A DNA stretch of 33,595 nt from Atkinsonella hypoxylon (lineage: Eukaryota > Ascomycota > Sordariomycetes > Hypocreales > Clavicipitaceae), in NCBI GenBank assembly GCA_000729835.1, contig JFHB01000277.1, forward strand, positions 1 to 33,595, read 5' to 3'. Of this stretch, positions 9,798 through 20,106 are shown piece by piece. Within the stretch, counting starts at the first letter, position 1, and every line of letters begins with the position of its first letter. Below the pieces are notes generated by a model. That model worked only from the letters and a program-made list of their open reading frames with translations. It was not told the origin of the DNA and made no database searches. Position numbers and translations under genes: made by a program.

Positions 9798-10730
9798 TAT
9801 CTGCAAGCTGTTAGCCCGCTGAAAATCTACTATTGTGTACTGTATTACCCACTAGAAGCTATATTAAGACCTGCGCTAGCAGCTATCGCTGCTATTAGTA
9901 GCTTGCTGGAAGCTATTAATACCTGCTGCACACACATCGCCAGCCACTATACTAGTGTTTTTATTCTGCCCACCCTGTGCCTTCTGCACTAGTTCTATGC
10001 ACCCTGTATATATACACTTTTAAAGCTATTCTTAATAGCTAGGTTCTATTGTTGCGCAACATTAAAATATATATATCTACATATATTACATTTGCACTGC
10101 AAATCGTTTTATTAGGCACTGCCTAATTAATTATTTCTATTAAGAAATAAGCTTAGCGCTGCACTGTATCGCTCGTTGTTATTGTTATATTGTGCACCCT
10201 ATACACCTCTGTTAGTGGCTATACTACAATTTATAGTGTACGCCTAACAGCTCTTGTTGCAGATATTCCTGTGTTTTCAGTCGCAGAATCAATTTGTGTG
10301 GTAATCCCACTAGTTAGGATTTTAAAGTAGGAATTAGCTAGATATCCCTAAATTGGCTGTGCCTAGGTCTCCACTGATTTATTAGAACCTAATTAGAGAA
10401 GAATCTCCTGAATTTTTTAGCTAAAAATAGCTAGCACCTGTGTTTTATGCCCCTTGCGACCGCTTGTTAATCTAGTCTGCTATATAAATTGTATGCGCAT
10501 ATAGATCGCGATACAACGCAGCCTTAGAGCCCGTTATACCTGTTACGAAAGAAATTAGAGAAAAATCTCAGTATAATTTCTGAAGATATAGGGCACTTCT
10601 AGGCCTATAATAGAGCAATCTATTGATATCTAGTAGAAGTTATTACTGTTATTTACTACTATTTCCACTGTAATTTAGCTATAATTAGCTATAAAAGAGC
10701 GTTAAATTAGCTACTTTTTAAACCCTTAAA
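9778..10730 (+). other. copia-1 leader: non-coding, hairpin-rich region between PBS and gag
   Basis: 953 nt without a sustained reading frame, the same length as the copia-3 leader (25924-26876). It holds a run of short perfect inverted repeats: 10025-10039 (GCTATT/AATAGC), 10051-10060 (GTTGCGCAAC), 10090-10104 (ATTTGC/GCAAAT), 10111-10127 (ATTAGGC/GCCTAAT) and 10131-10150 (TTATTTCT/AGAAATAA). Mutation load looks lower than in gag-pol. A role in RNA packaging, dimerisation or translation is possible but not shown. Confidence 0.7.
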
Positions 10731-13700
10731 ATAGCACTAAAAGGAACAGGCAAGGGAAAGAGCACAAGCCCTGAACGGGGTAGTGGTTCTAGTACACTAG
10801 CTACAGCTGCTGCTACTAGCTTTCCTGGTCTAGCAAGGTCCCCCCCTTAGCCAGTAGATTCCTCTTCTGATGAAGAAGATTATACAGCTAAGAAGGCTCT
10901 AAAAGAAGCTAGATTAGCTTCTAAAAGAGTAGTGCAAGTCTATAATGTTTAAGCTGATCTAAAAGCTTAAATGGATAAGCAACAAGAGACCCTAAATAGA
11001 TTTATTAGGCATAGTGAAGCAAAACAAAGCCAAAATAAAGGTAATATAGCTAATTTACTAAGTAAATTAGATACTATAATTACATCTATAGGTAATCTCT
11101 CTATTGGGTTTCCCTCTAAGGTAGTAGATCCTGTTACTTCTAAAAGAGCTTCTAAAGTCTCTTTTAAAGCCCCTAAACCTTTTAGTTCTAATAGTGCTAC
11201 TTTTCTGCCTGCTTTTAATAAAGGCACTATAAAAGAGCTAAATAAGAAGGTCTACTTAATTCTAGAGGCTGCTAAGCTAAAAGGCCCTGAAAATTTTGAA
11301 TAGTGGAAGTAAGCTTTAACTATTTAATTTAGGGCCCTAGGATTCCCTTAATTTATTAATAATCCTAGTATAGCTAGTACATTAGTAGATTTAGAGCAAG
11401 CTATTATCCTTATGATTATAAGAGATAGTTGCCAATCTAGACCTTAAGCTGCTATAAGCTGGCATAAGTCCTCTGTAGATGCCTATAACGTTCTAGTTAG
11501 GCAGTATTCGCAGAGTGCTGAAATACAACGTAGTACGCTATATGCTAGTTATTACAACTTATCGTTTTCGAACTATAAGGGATCTTTAGAGGCCTTTAAT
11601 GCTAAATTTAATAATTTACTAGCTAGATTACAGCTCTATAGTGTAGCTATTAATTCTATTAACTAGGTAAATCATTATATTAATGCTTTAAAGAAGACCT
11701 TCCCTAGCTAGGCTAAAAGGCAGCGATATTCTATTAGAGCTGCTAGAGCACAAGGTCTATCTGTAAAAATGCTGAATTTACAGTTCCTTATAGCTAACCT
11801 ATTAGAAGAACAAAGAGATAAAAGCTCCTCTATATTTAAGGATCTTAGTTATAAAGCTTCTAATTCTAATGGTTCTAATAATAAGGCTAATTAAGGAAAG
11901 AATCCTCCTAATTAGAAGAAGAACTCCGATTCTAATTCTAACGATTCTAATGCCTCTAAAGATATAGATAAAGCCTCTAAGAATAAGAAGAAGTGGAAGG
12001 GCCGAAGAAGAAGTAACAAAAACTCTGGGAATAAGGATGGAGAAGCTGCTTTTGCTATAGGTTATTATAACCTATCTACTAGCAACTAGGATACTATAGA
12101 ATCTGATGATTCTAGCAGTTCTAGTAGTAATAATTCTTACGATTTAGATACAGAATCTACTACTAGTGATACTAGTACTACTAGTAATAATACCCCTTCT
12201 TTTAATTACTCTAACGGAATAATTAAAAACTCCCTACTATACAATACAGGTTCTACCTGTTATATAGTTAACAATAAGGCATTTTTTAGGACTTTTAAGC
12301 CTATAAAAAAGGGTAAAACCGCGCCTATTGCTACTAGAGGAGGTCCTATTTATCCTAAAGGACAGGGAACTGCTGTATTCCAGGTACTAGTTAGTACAAA
12401 TCCAGCTAAATATAGGCCTTTAGCTCTAAAGGATGCTCTATATTGCCTAGGTTTAGATACCAACCTAATTAGTAGTCTAAAGCACTATTTAACAGGGGGT
12501 ACTCTCCTTAGAAATCAGCTATTTCTAGCTGATAGAAGCTGCTGTAGGCTTCTAAATCCCAAAAAGCATAGTTTCTTTCTACAGCTTAAGGGGCAAGAGA
12601 CCCCTAAAGTGTGTAAAAACCACGCTAATCTCTCTTATATGGGATTTAGTAGTTATAATGGCAATTATAATACTAGTTATCCTATAGAGGTTTAAATCCC
12701 TTAACAGCCTGGTTTTAATCCAGAGGAATATAGCTGAATCGAGGAATTATCTAATTTTAAAGAAGATAATACTAATAACGATGCTATAGAGCTATTAGCC
12801 CTAGTTCCTAAACGGGCTCCTAGTTAGATTCCTTCTAATAACGGGGATTTAGAACGTCTAAATCCTAAGTTGCTGGATATTGGAGGAAATAGCCGTCTAG
12901 ATCCCTTAAACGAGGCCTGTAGTTCTTAAGAGATCTAGTAAGATAGAGAGCAACAGGAAGCTAGCTCTAATGATAATTCTAGTAGTAATTCTCCTACTAC
13001 TGCTTCTTCTTCCTATAAGAAGCTCCTAGAATTAGCTGCTACTTAGCACGTTAGATTAGGGCATATAGGACTCCCTTTACTAAAGAAGACTGCTTCTATT
13101 ACTAAAGGTATTCCTAATTTTATAAAAATTAAGGAAAAGGATTTTAACTGCCTAGCTTACAACTAAGCTAAAGCTGTTAGAAGACCTAGCAAGCATGCTA
13201 TTCCTAACCCCCCTAGATATTTAGATATTATAGAGGGAGATACCGTTAAAATAGAGCCTATACTGCACAATAAGAGGCCTTTAGTTCTTTTTCTAATTAA
13301 TAGAAAATCACGGTATAAGTAGTCTTTTAATCTAGCTAATAAAGAGAGTTCTACTCTTTATAGCTGTATTAGAAGCTTCTTTAAGGAATTAAAAAACCAG
13401 TATAACTGCTACCCTAAATACCTTTACTTTAATAGTGGTACAGAAATCGATACTAGGTTGCAAGCTTAGCTATCTTCTAAGGGTATTTATTTTAGCACCT
13501 CTTGCCCCTATATTCACGAACAGAATGGGCTAATAGAGAGAGCTATAAGGGTACTTCTAGACCGTTTGCGTGCTACCCTACAGTGGTTACAATTACCTCT
13601 ATATCTATAGTCTTACATCCTTCCTGCTATAGTGGATTTAGTTAATACTACTGCGAATAGCACTAAACCACTAAGTCCTAAACAGCTATATCTAGCTGAT

Positions 13701-15947
13701 TTAGAGCCTTCTAAGACCTATAAGCCTGATTTTACCAAAATAAGAGCTATAGGCTCCTATTGCGAAGTTCTAATCCTATTAGAACAGAGATCTAGGTTGC
13801 AGAAGCTAGCTAAAAGAACTATTCCTAGTAGACTTTTAGCTACACTAGGTTCTAATGTATATCTAATATACATCCCCTCTAAACGAGCTGTTATAAAGAC
13901 TAGCTTCGTTAAAATTATAGAAGGAATAGGTCCTATTTCATAGAGCATCCCTAAGGTTCCTATTGGTTCTATAGTGAATAATCCTTTAGAGGGAGAAATC
14001 GATGAATTAGTGGATAATTATACCCCTAAGTATCCTTATTCTAGTTATCTAGATATACTGAATTATCCACTAGAACCTGTAGATCAAGCTCTTCTACTAA
14101 GCAACCCTATAGAAGCTGTAGAGGCCCCTAAAGCCCCTATATCTATAGAAGCCCCTTAGGCTAATATAGAACCTATAGAAGCTAAAGCTGATGCTGATGC
14201 TATAGATTTAGATAGAGATATATTTTCCTTAATCAAGGATCTATGCTTTAAGGCTAGGACTAAAGCAGCTATTACTTTTAATAGTAAGGATGAACTTCCT
14301 AATACGTAGAAGCAAGCCCTAAAAAGCTCTGCTAAGCAGCATTAGATAGAAGCTACCTATAGCGAATTTAAGCAGCTATTAGCTGCTGGAACCTTTAAAT
14401 TTATAGGGAAAGACTAAGTACCTAAGGGCCAAAGAGTTCTAAAGAATAGGCTTGTCTATAGGCTAAAAAAGGATAAAGAAAATAATCCTATAAAATATAG
14501 GGCCTGCGTTGTTGCTAAGGGATTTATGCAAATAGAAGGTTAAGATTACCTAGAGACCTTTGCTGCAACTAGTATTCCTCCTAGCTAGCGTATATTATTA
14601 GCTCTTGCAGCTTTTAATAACTAGGAAGTTGAGCAAATCGACTTTATAGGAGCGTTTCTAAATAGCAAGCTAAAAGAAGCTATTTATATAGAAATCCTAG
14701 ATAGATTCGTTGAATTTGCAGAAGCAACGCTATTAGTAGGTAAGCTACTAAAAAGCTGTAATTATAGGCCTTCTAAAGACTAGGTAATTAAGCTAGAAAA
14801 ATCCCTCTATAGTCTAAAGCAAAGTCCTAGAGAATGGCAGCAAATTCTAACAGAATTACTTTAAAAGCATAGATTTAAACCTCTTATATCAGACCCAGCA
14901 GTCTTTTATAACCTAGCTATATCTATGTATATTGCTACTTACGTAGATAACTGTCTTCTAATTAGTCTAAATCTAAGCTATATTAACAAGCTAAAGAAGC
15001 TATTATATAAAGCTTATCCAATAGAAGATAGAGGACCAGCAGAATTCTTCCTAGGCGTTTAAATCACCTATAATAGGTCTAAAAGGTCTATTAAAATCCA
15101 TTAATCTCAATACATCCTTGAAGCCCTAGAAAGATTCAATATGCTAGATGCTAAGCCGGCTTCTATCCCTATACAGCTGGGGATTCTAAAGCAACTAGTT
15201 ACAAAACTCCTCTTAAAATCCGATTATAAGCTTTATTAGAGCATAATAGGCACTATAATGTACCTTATGTTGCTAACTAGGGCTAATATTGCTTTTTCCG
15301 TTTAGTGGCTATCAACCTTCTTAGCTAAGCCCTATATAGAGCATCTGAACGCCTCTAAGCACCTCCTTCGGTACTTAGGTGGTACTAGAAGCTTTGCTAT
15401 CGTTTATAAGCGTTCTAGTTTACACTTAGAGTCTAAAAAGTCTTCTAATACTACTATTAGTTGTAAAGAAGTCTTAAAGACTCTCCTTAGTTATTGCAAT
15501 AGCGATTTTGCCGGTGACAAAGTCTCTTCTAAATCAACCTATGCTTATCTATATAAGCTAGCTGGTGGACCTATTAGCTAGAAATCAAAGAAAGCTAGTA
15601 CTATTGCTCTTTCCACATTAGAAGCAGAATCCGATGCATTATCTAAAGCTATAAGGGAATTAGAGTGGCTCTACAGCCTTTTTAAGGAGATAAAGCTGCC
15701 TTTAACCCCTCCTATTCCTATTAGGTGTAATAATCAAGGCGCTATAGTTACTGCTTACAACCTAACGTTATATAGTAGAACTAAGCATACCCTTTTGAAG
15801 TTTAACTACATTAGGGAAAAGATTTGTAAAGGTATAGCTAAGGTTAGTTATATTGATACAAATTAGATGCTAGCAGATAGCCTAACTAAGCCTCTTGCTA
15901 TTTAAAAGCATTAACAATTCATTAAGTTACTAGAGCTTTCTAGCTAG
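10731..15947 (+). pseudogene. gag-pol: copia-1 gag-pol polyprotein, inactivated
   Basis: One frame of about 1738 codons. The start is taken at 10731, where ATA (formerly ATG) opens a frame beginning with residues like APKGTGKGKS; copia-3 has the same ATA. Gag spans codons 1 to about 440 and then a Ser/Asn-rich linker with a Lys/Arg cluster (about 11,975-12,030), with no CCHC knuckle. The protease motif is NTG at 12243 (D to N). The integrase zinc domain is H-x4-H...C-x2-C from 13047. The integrase core has N (13299), N (13431) and E (13536) at the DDE positions. RT includes AFLN, then YVDN with the mutated Asp at 14949. RNase H covers about 15495-15670 (SDFAG, STLEAESDAL), and LTKPL ends the protein. 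The TAG at 15945 may be the true stop or a mutated Gln; the frame then runs to TAA at 16047. Within this frame, stops replace Gln and Trp but no frameshift is seen. Confidence 0.93.
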
Positions 15948-16181
15948 CTTATAAAAGCAACAAAAACACTTGAAAAATCGAAAAAACAACGAAAAACAGT
16001 TAAAAATCGAAAACAACAAAAACAATCAACAACAACTAGTTATATTTAACTATAACTACCCTGGAATTAGTTATGTTATTTTAGTCCTATTATTAGTACT
16101 GTATTTCGTTAGTTGATTCTAACTTAGATATCCTTTAAAGGAGCTAAGTTGCTTATAGAACTAGTTACTTCTTACATTTCT

Positions 16182-16189
16182 AGAGGGAG
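16182..16189 (+). promoter_or_regulatory. Polypurine tract of copia-1
   Basis: AGAGGGAG lies immediately before the 3' LTR, the expected plus-strand primer. An identical tract precedes the copia-3 3' LTR. Confidence 0.85.
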
Positions 16190-16887
16190 TGTTAAAAATA
16201 AGCTACCCTATATAGCCTATTTTTATGCCTACTAGTTGCTCTATTACGTGACCCTCATTAGGTCTTGTTACGTTGATTTTTGGTAGAGATATTGCTGTTA
16301 CTAGATGTAAAACATCTAGAATCGACTAAGGCAAAGTTGCCTAACCTATAGTTAACTTTAACTGCGATTTTCTCTACAACTAGCAATAGTAGAAATTCAA
16401 GAAGTATACTATTTAAAAGCTAAGAATTAGGGCTATTTAATAGTATAATTGTTGGATAGAGTTGCTTATAAGGGTTACTTATTATTAGTAGAATTTATTA
16501 AATTGTGCACGTAGGCGTCTTATTTATATAGCTATAAGTTAATTTTTTTGTTTTTATATAGTAAATCTTTTTGCGGAAATTATAAAGTAGCCTATAAGCC
16601 CCTTCTAGTGACTACAGCCCGCTAATATAGTTAGAGGGTCTATAAGGGACTAGAAAGATTTAAGATCCTACTCTCACTAACTTGTTCGTTACAGCGCTCT
16701 TAATATAAAGATACTACTATTACAGTTATCTATTGCCTCTACGTGATCTATACTATACACTACAGCTTGATTTAGGCTGCTGCTGCTTCCACTACGTGAT
16801 AATTGCTAGAAGCAATTACAGGTGCTAAATCTAAGAGACCACTACCCTCTTAGATATCTAGTCCTGTAATCCCTATTATTTTCAATA
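16190..16887 (+). repeat. copia-1 3' LTR
   Basis: 698 bp, equal in length to the 5' LTR, with scattered C/T and G/A differences. Ends TATTTTCAATA and is followed at once by the TTAAG duplication, which proves the LTR terminates in AATA rather than at the earlier CA. Confidence 0.93.
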
Positions 16888-16892
16888 TTAAG
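16888..16892. repeat. Target-site duplication of copia-1, right (TTAAG)
   Basis: Second copy of the TTAAG found at 9075-9079. gypsy-B pol resumes after it. Confidence 0.95.
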
Positions 16893-19606
16893 TTTACTTA
16901 GCACTTTTCTTAAGTAAGATTATAAAAGGCTTAGCTTTTATAGAGTAATACTATACCTAGATGCAATAACAGCCTATAAGCTTAAGAAAGAATCTAACCT
17001 TAAAAATATTCTTATACTCTATTTACTTTAGAATCTTTATTACCTTTACTTCTAAAGGTTTCCTTCTATTAGTGCTATATATAAATTTAATAATCTCTAT
17101 AGTCTTTTAGTATAGCTTTAATTTTACAGTAGATATAGTATAACTAGCTAGCTTAATATTAATAAGGACTTTATTAATATTAATTAAATGTTCTATAATA
17201 TATCTTTATATATTAAGTAATACTTTCTCTTTATTATAAGTAGTAGTAAAGCCTTTTACTGCAATATTATTTAAGAAAAGCTTATAAGTGTAAGGAATTA
17301 GGTTAAAAAGAATTCTCTTTACTATTTAAATAAATTAAGCAATAGAGTTAGTTGCTCCTTAAGGAAGTATATAAAGTTATAGAAGCTCTATTACTATTAA
17401 AATTATTGTTAAGTCCCTACTTTTCTCTATAAGTAGCATTTAGTTATAGCTTAACAGTAAATTAATAACTAAAAGTATTTTATATATTCTAAATTCTTTG
17501 CTAAAAGCCTTTACTCCTTCTAGAATATAGGCATTCTATATTATAATCTTATTATAAGCTATTATAAATAGCATTAGCTATATCCCTTTATTCTTCTTTA
17601 TTACTAAAAAGTAAGAGTTTCTATAAGATCTATAGCTCTCTTCTAATAACTTATACTAAAGCTTCTTTTTTAATAAATTAACTATTCTCCCTTATAGGCT
17701 AATAGGTATTAGTATTAACTTTACTTTCTAAGCTCTATAAGTAACAGTATAAATAACTTAAGGCAGTATAACTAAAGAATTAATCTTTCTATACTCTAAT
17801 AAATTCTACACTAGTGCTACCTTTTAGTTATAAAGGATTTCCTTAAAAATATTAACTTCTTCTTCTATTAAATATTCTTATACTTATTTAACTATTTAAT
17901 TTAAACGCTTTTTTATTATTTAGAATCTTTAGAGCTTTTTACTAAATCTTTCTATAATATATTTAGTGTATTTTTCTAATTTATTTAAGTGTACTTTTGC
18001 CTCTTTTTACTTCTTCTATTTCTACTTAAGGTCTCTATTAAGTGTAGATTTATCTAAAGGAATATTATCTTTTAGCAGAATCTTATTAGCTTTCTGCTTA
18101 TATAATATATTTATCTTTAGATTAATTAGTTATAATTACCTTAAGGGCTAAATCTTCTTTACAGCCTCTTTAAGTTAGCTTCTATATTAGTTAGCTATTC
18201 CCTTTATTATAAGGTTAGTAATAGCTATACCTTTATTCTCTATTATTAGTACTAGCTCCTTATTGCTATTTAACTTAGCTTTAAGACTCTCTTTAACTAT
18301 TTAATTATAGACTAAATCCTTAAATAACTTATTAATTAAGATTAAATTAACGCTAGTAGCTATTACTTTATTTATTATAGTCTTCTATTTAATACTTCTA
18401 GTAACCCTTAAGACTAATATAACATTACTAAAACAGCACTTTAAGAGAAGCTTACCTCCTTTATTACTATACTTAAAGGTAACTTTAGCTATATATATAA
18501 AAGGCATTTTAAGGATTAATTATATATATAAAGACTTTAGTGTAATATAAAAGTAAATTAGCGTTTAAATATTTCTAAGGTATAGCTTTATTATTACCTC
18601 TTCTAATATTATAAGCTTATATAATGTAAAAGATATAGTAGTAGTCTCTTACTTTATTAGAGTTATTTTTAAATTAAGCTCTTTAATAAGATCTTTAGTA
18701 ATAATATTCCTTTATAAACTATAATCTATAAAACTATTAATAAGTAAAGAGTTTAAGCTTTTAAGCTGTACTTAAAGGTAAAGTAAGTTCTATAAATAGC
18801 TTATAATTACTTTTAGCTTTAAAATACTATTTAATTCTTTAATATAAAGCGTATTTACCTATAGGTTTATAATAGACTTCTTCTCTTTAATATAATTTCC
18901 TATATATTTCTATATAATATTCTATAAATTCTTCTAAATACTACTAGGCAGTTATTTTATGTATTTATTAGTAATATTTTCTCTATTGTTTTCTGCTGCC
19001 TCTTTAACTATAGTAGATATTATCTTAATAATATTAATTAATTAATCTTTTTACTCCTTAACTCTTTACCTCTTCCTTAAGATAAAATATAGAGGTATAA
19101 CTTTAGCACTTATTCTATTAATATAATAAACTTTATTAACACTATTTACTTATATTAAGTATTTATTCTTTATTGCTTCTATAAGTATAAGCATTAGTTA
19201 GTATAGGTTTTATAAGCTAACTTTAATCTTTTTCTAAAAAATATCTTTAAATAATTATATAAGAAGCTATACTTTTATATCTATAAAGCTATTTTCTTTA
19301 GCTTTTTTTCTTTTCCTTTTAGCTTAGTTCTTTAAAGCTTCTTCTTACTTAGTAAAGTATTATATCTCTATAGTATAAACTCTAAAGAGCTAGGCTATAA
19401 TTCTCTCCTTAATTAGTATATAGAGAGTTCTTTTAAGTTTATATTTCTTTATCTTAAACGTTAAAGTTACTATAGTACTATTGCTAAAGTCTCTCTTAAG
19501 GATAGCTTCTAGCAGGATATATATTAGGTAATAATTAAAAATATTAATCTTATTAAAGATTTAATCTAATATCTCTTTCTTTTTCTTACTAGGCTTTTAA
19601 TAGTTT
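16893..19606 (-). pseudogene. pol: gypsy-B pol, N-terminal part: protease region and reverse transcriptase
   Basis: Minus strand. RT is clear from 17640 to about 17105. It starts with residues like YRNSYFLVIKKNKG, continues with EKSRDLT and PxGATNSIA, and has the catalytic site FLNNIAVKG at 17260-17277, where FLDDI is expected. Both Asp codons (17266-17271 on plus) have become Asn through TpG-to-TpA changes. Upstream, about 17650-17800, is the linker typical of this fungal gypsy RT type. A protease-like segment (LLINS then a hydrophobic stretch, about 18770-18690) fits the position of a retropepsin, but the D-S/T-G motif is not certain. The rest, up to 19606, is low-complexity Lys/Glu-rich sequence with no domain I can name. 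The part ends at a solo LTR and continues as gag beyond it. Confidence 0.85.
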
Positions 19607-19611
19607 AATAT
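19607..19611. repeat. Target-site duplication of the solo LTR, left (AATAT)
   Basis: AATAT precedes the solo LTR and recurs at 20102-20106. Confidence 0.85.
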
Positions 19612-20101
19612 TGTGTCGCGGCGGGGTTACCCCCTTGCGCTCTTATATTAGCTTTGCAAGGGATGCCACATACAGATTTTTCTCTATAAGAGTGCGCATC
19701 GCCCAGACATATAGATAGTTAAAGCAAGCAAGCAAGCGCGCAAGCAGCTTCTGCTGGCTCTTTTTTTAGCTTTTGCTCTTTTCGATTAATTAATATCTTT
19801 TGGCCTGCTTTAATTTACAACACTTAATACTTAAGAAACATTACTTTGCTAACACTAACGCTTTCCCTAACTCTTTAATATATTTAGCTCCTTTTACGCG
19901 CATATATCTTCTAAGCCGCAATCAATATTTCATTTCTGCTATTTTTAACTATTTAATCTTCTTGCCTGCTATCGTTTAATAGTACGCACTAACAAATATC
20001 TCGCTCTCTTCCGATCCTCTTCGATCTTGACGTGCGCTACATCGTTACCCGCTTTGGTGTGGGCTGCATGGTCATTTGGGGGTTTGGTTTTAAGGCGACA
20101 A
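19612..20101 (+). mobile_element. Solo LTR of the gypsy family, little mutated
   Basis: 490 bp, starting TGTGTCGCGG and ending GGCGACAA, in the opposite orientation to the host gypsy-B and flanked by AATAT duplications. It is the best-preserved LTR copy here: G+C-rich, with TpG and CpA kept (for example at 20065-20090) and an AAGC tetranucleotide run at 19722-19737. It therefore gives the near-original LTR sequence for the family. It probably arose by LTR-LTR recombination of a full insertion that entered gypsy-B after most of the RIP. Its length plus one target copy is 495 bp, a multiple of three. No host gene is seen in it. Confidence 0.88.
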
Positions 20102-20106
20102 AATAT
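20102..20106. repeat. Target-site duplication of the solo LTR, right (AATAT)
   Basis: Second copy of AATAT. The boundary places the LTR end one A beyond GGCGACA. Confidence 0.85.

Larger units (their letters stand above)
9080..16887 (+). mobile_element. copia-1: complete, degenerate Ty1/copia retrotransposon
   Basis: A 7808-bp element with two 698-bp LTRs, a tRNA-iMet-type primer site, a structured leader, one gag-pol frame in the order protease, integrase, RT, RNase H (the copia order) and a polypurine tract AGAGGGAG before the 3' LTR. TTAAG duplications flank it. It lies inside gypsy-B pol between RT and RNase H, in opposite orientation to its host. Mutation is RIP-like: many TAG/TAA codons but no net frameshift across the polyprotein. 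It is inactive, since the start codon and the RT and integrase catalytic residues are lost. Confidence 0.95.

Noticed and set aside
9691..10150. Short regular inverted repeats as a possible CRISPR-like or palindromic repeat array
   Set aside because: The repeats differ in sequence, there are no uniform spacers, and they lie in a eukaryotic retrotransposon leader.
10967..11227. Open frame on the minus strand (also 27179-27379)
   Set aside because: Antisense shadow of copia Gag; it persists because RIP makes TAA/TAG on the coding strand more often than on this one.
13757..13948. Open frame on the minus strand (also 29918-30163)
   Set aside because: Antisense shadow of copia integrase, explained by the gag-pol frame on plus.
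17966..18151. Open frame of 61 codons on plus
   Set aside because: Lies opposite gypsy-B pol, is low complexity (Phe, Leu, Tyr) and shows no domain.
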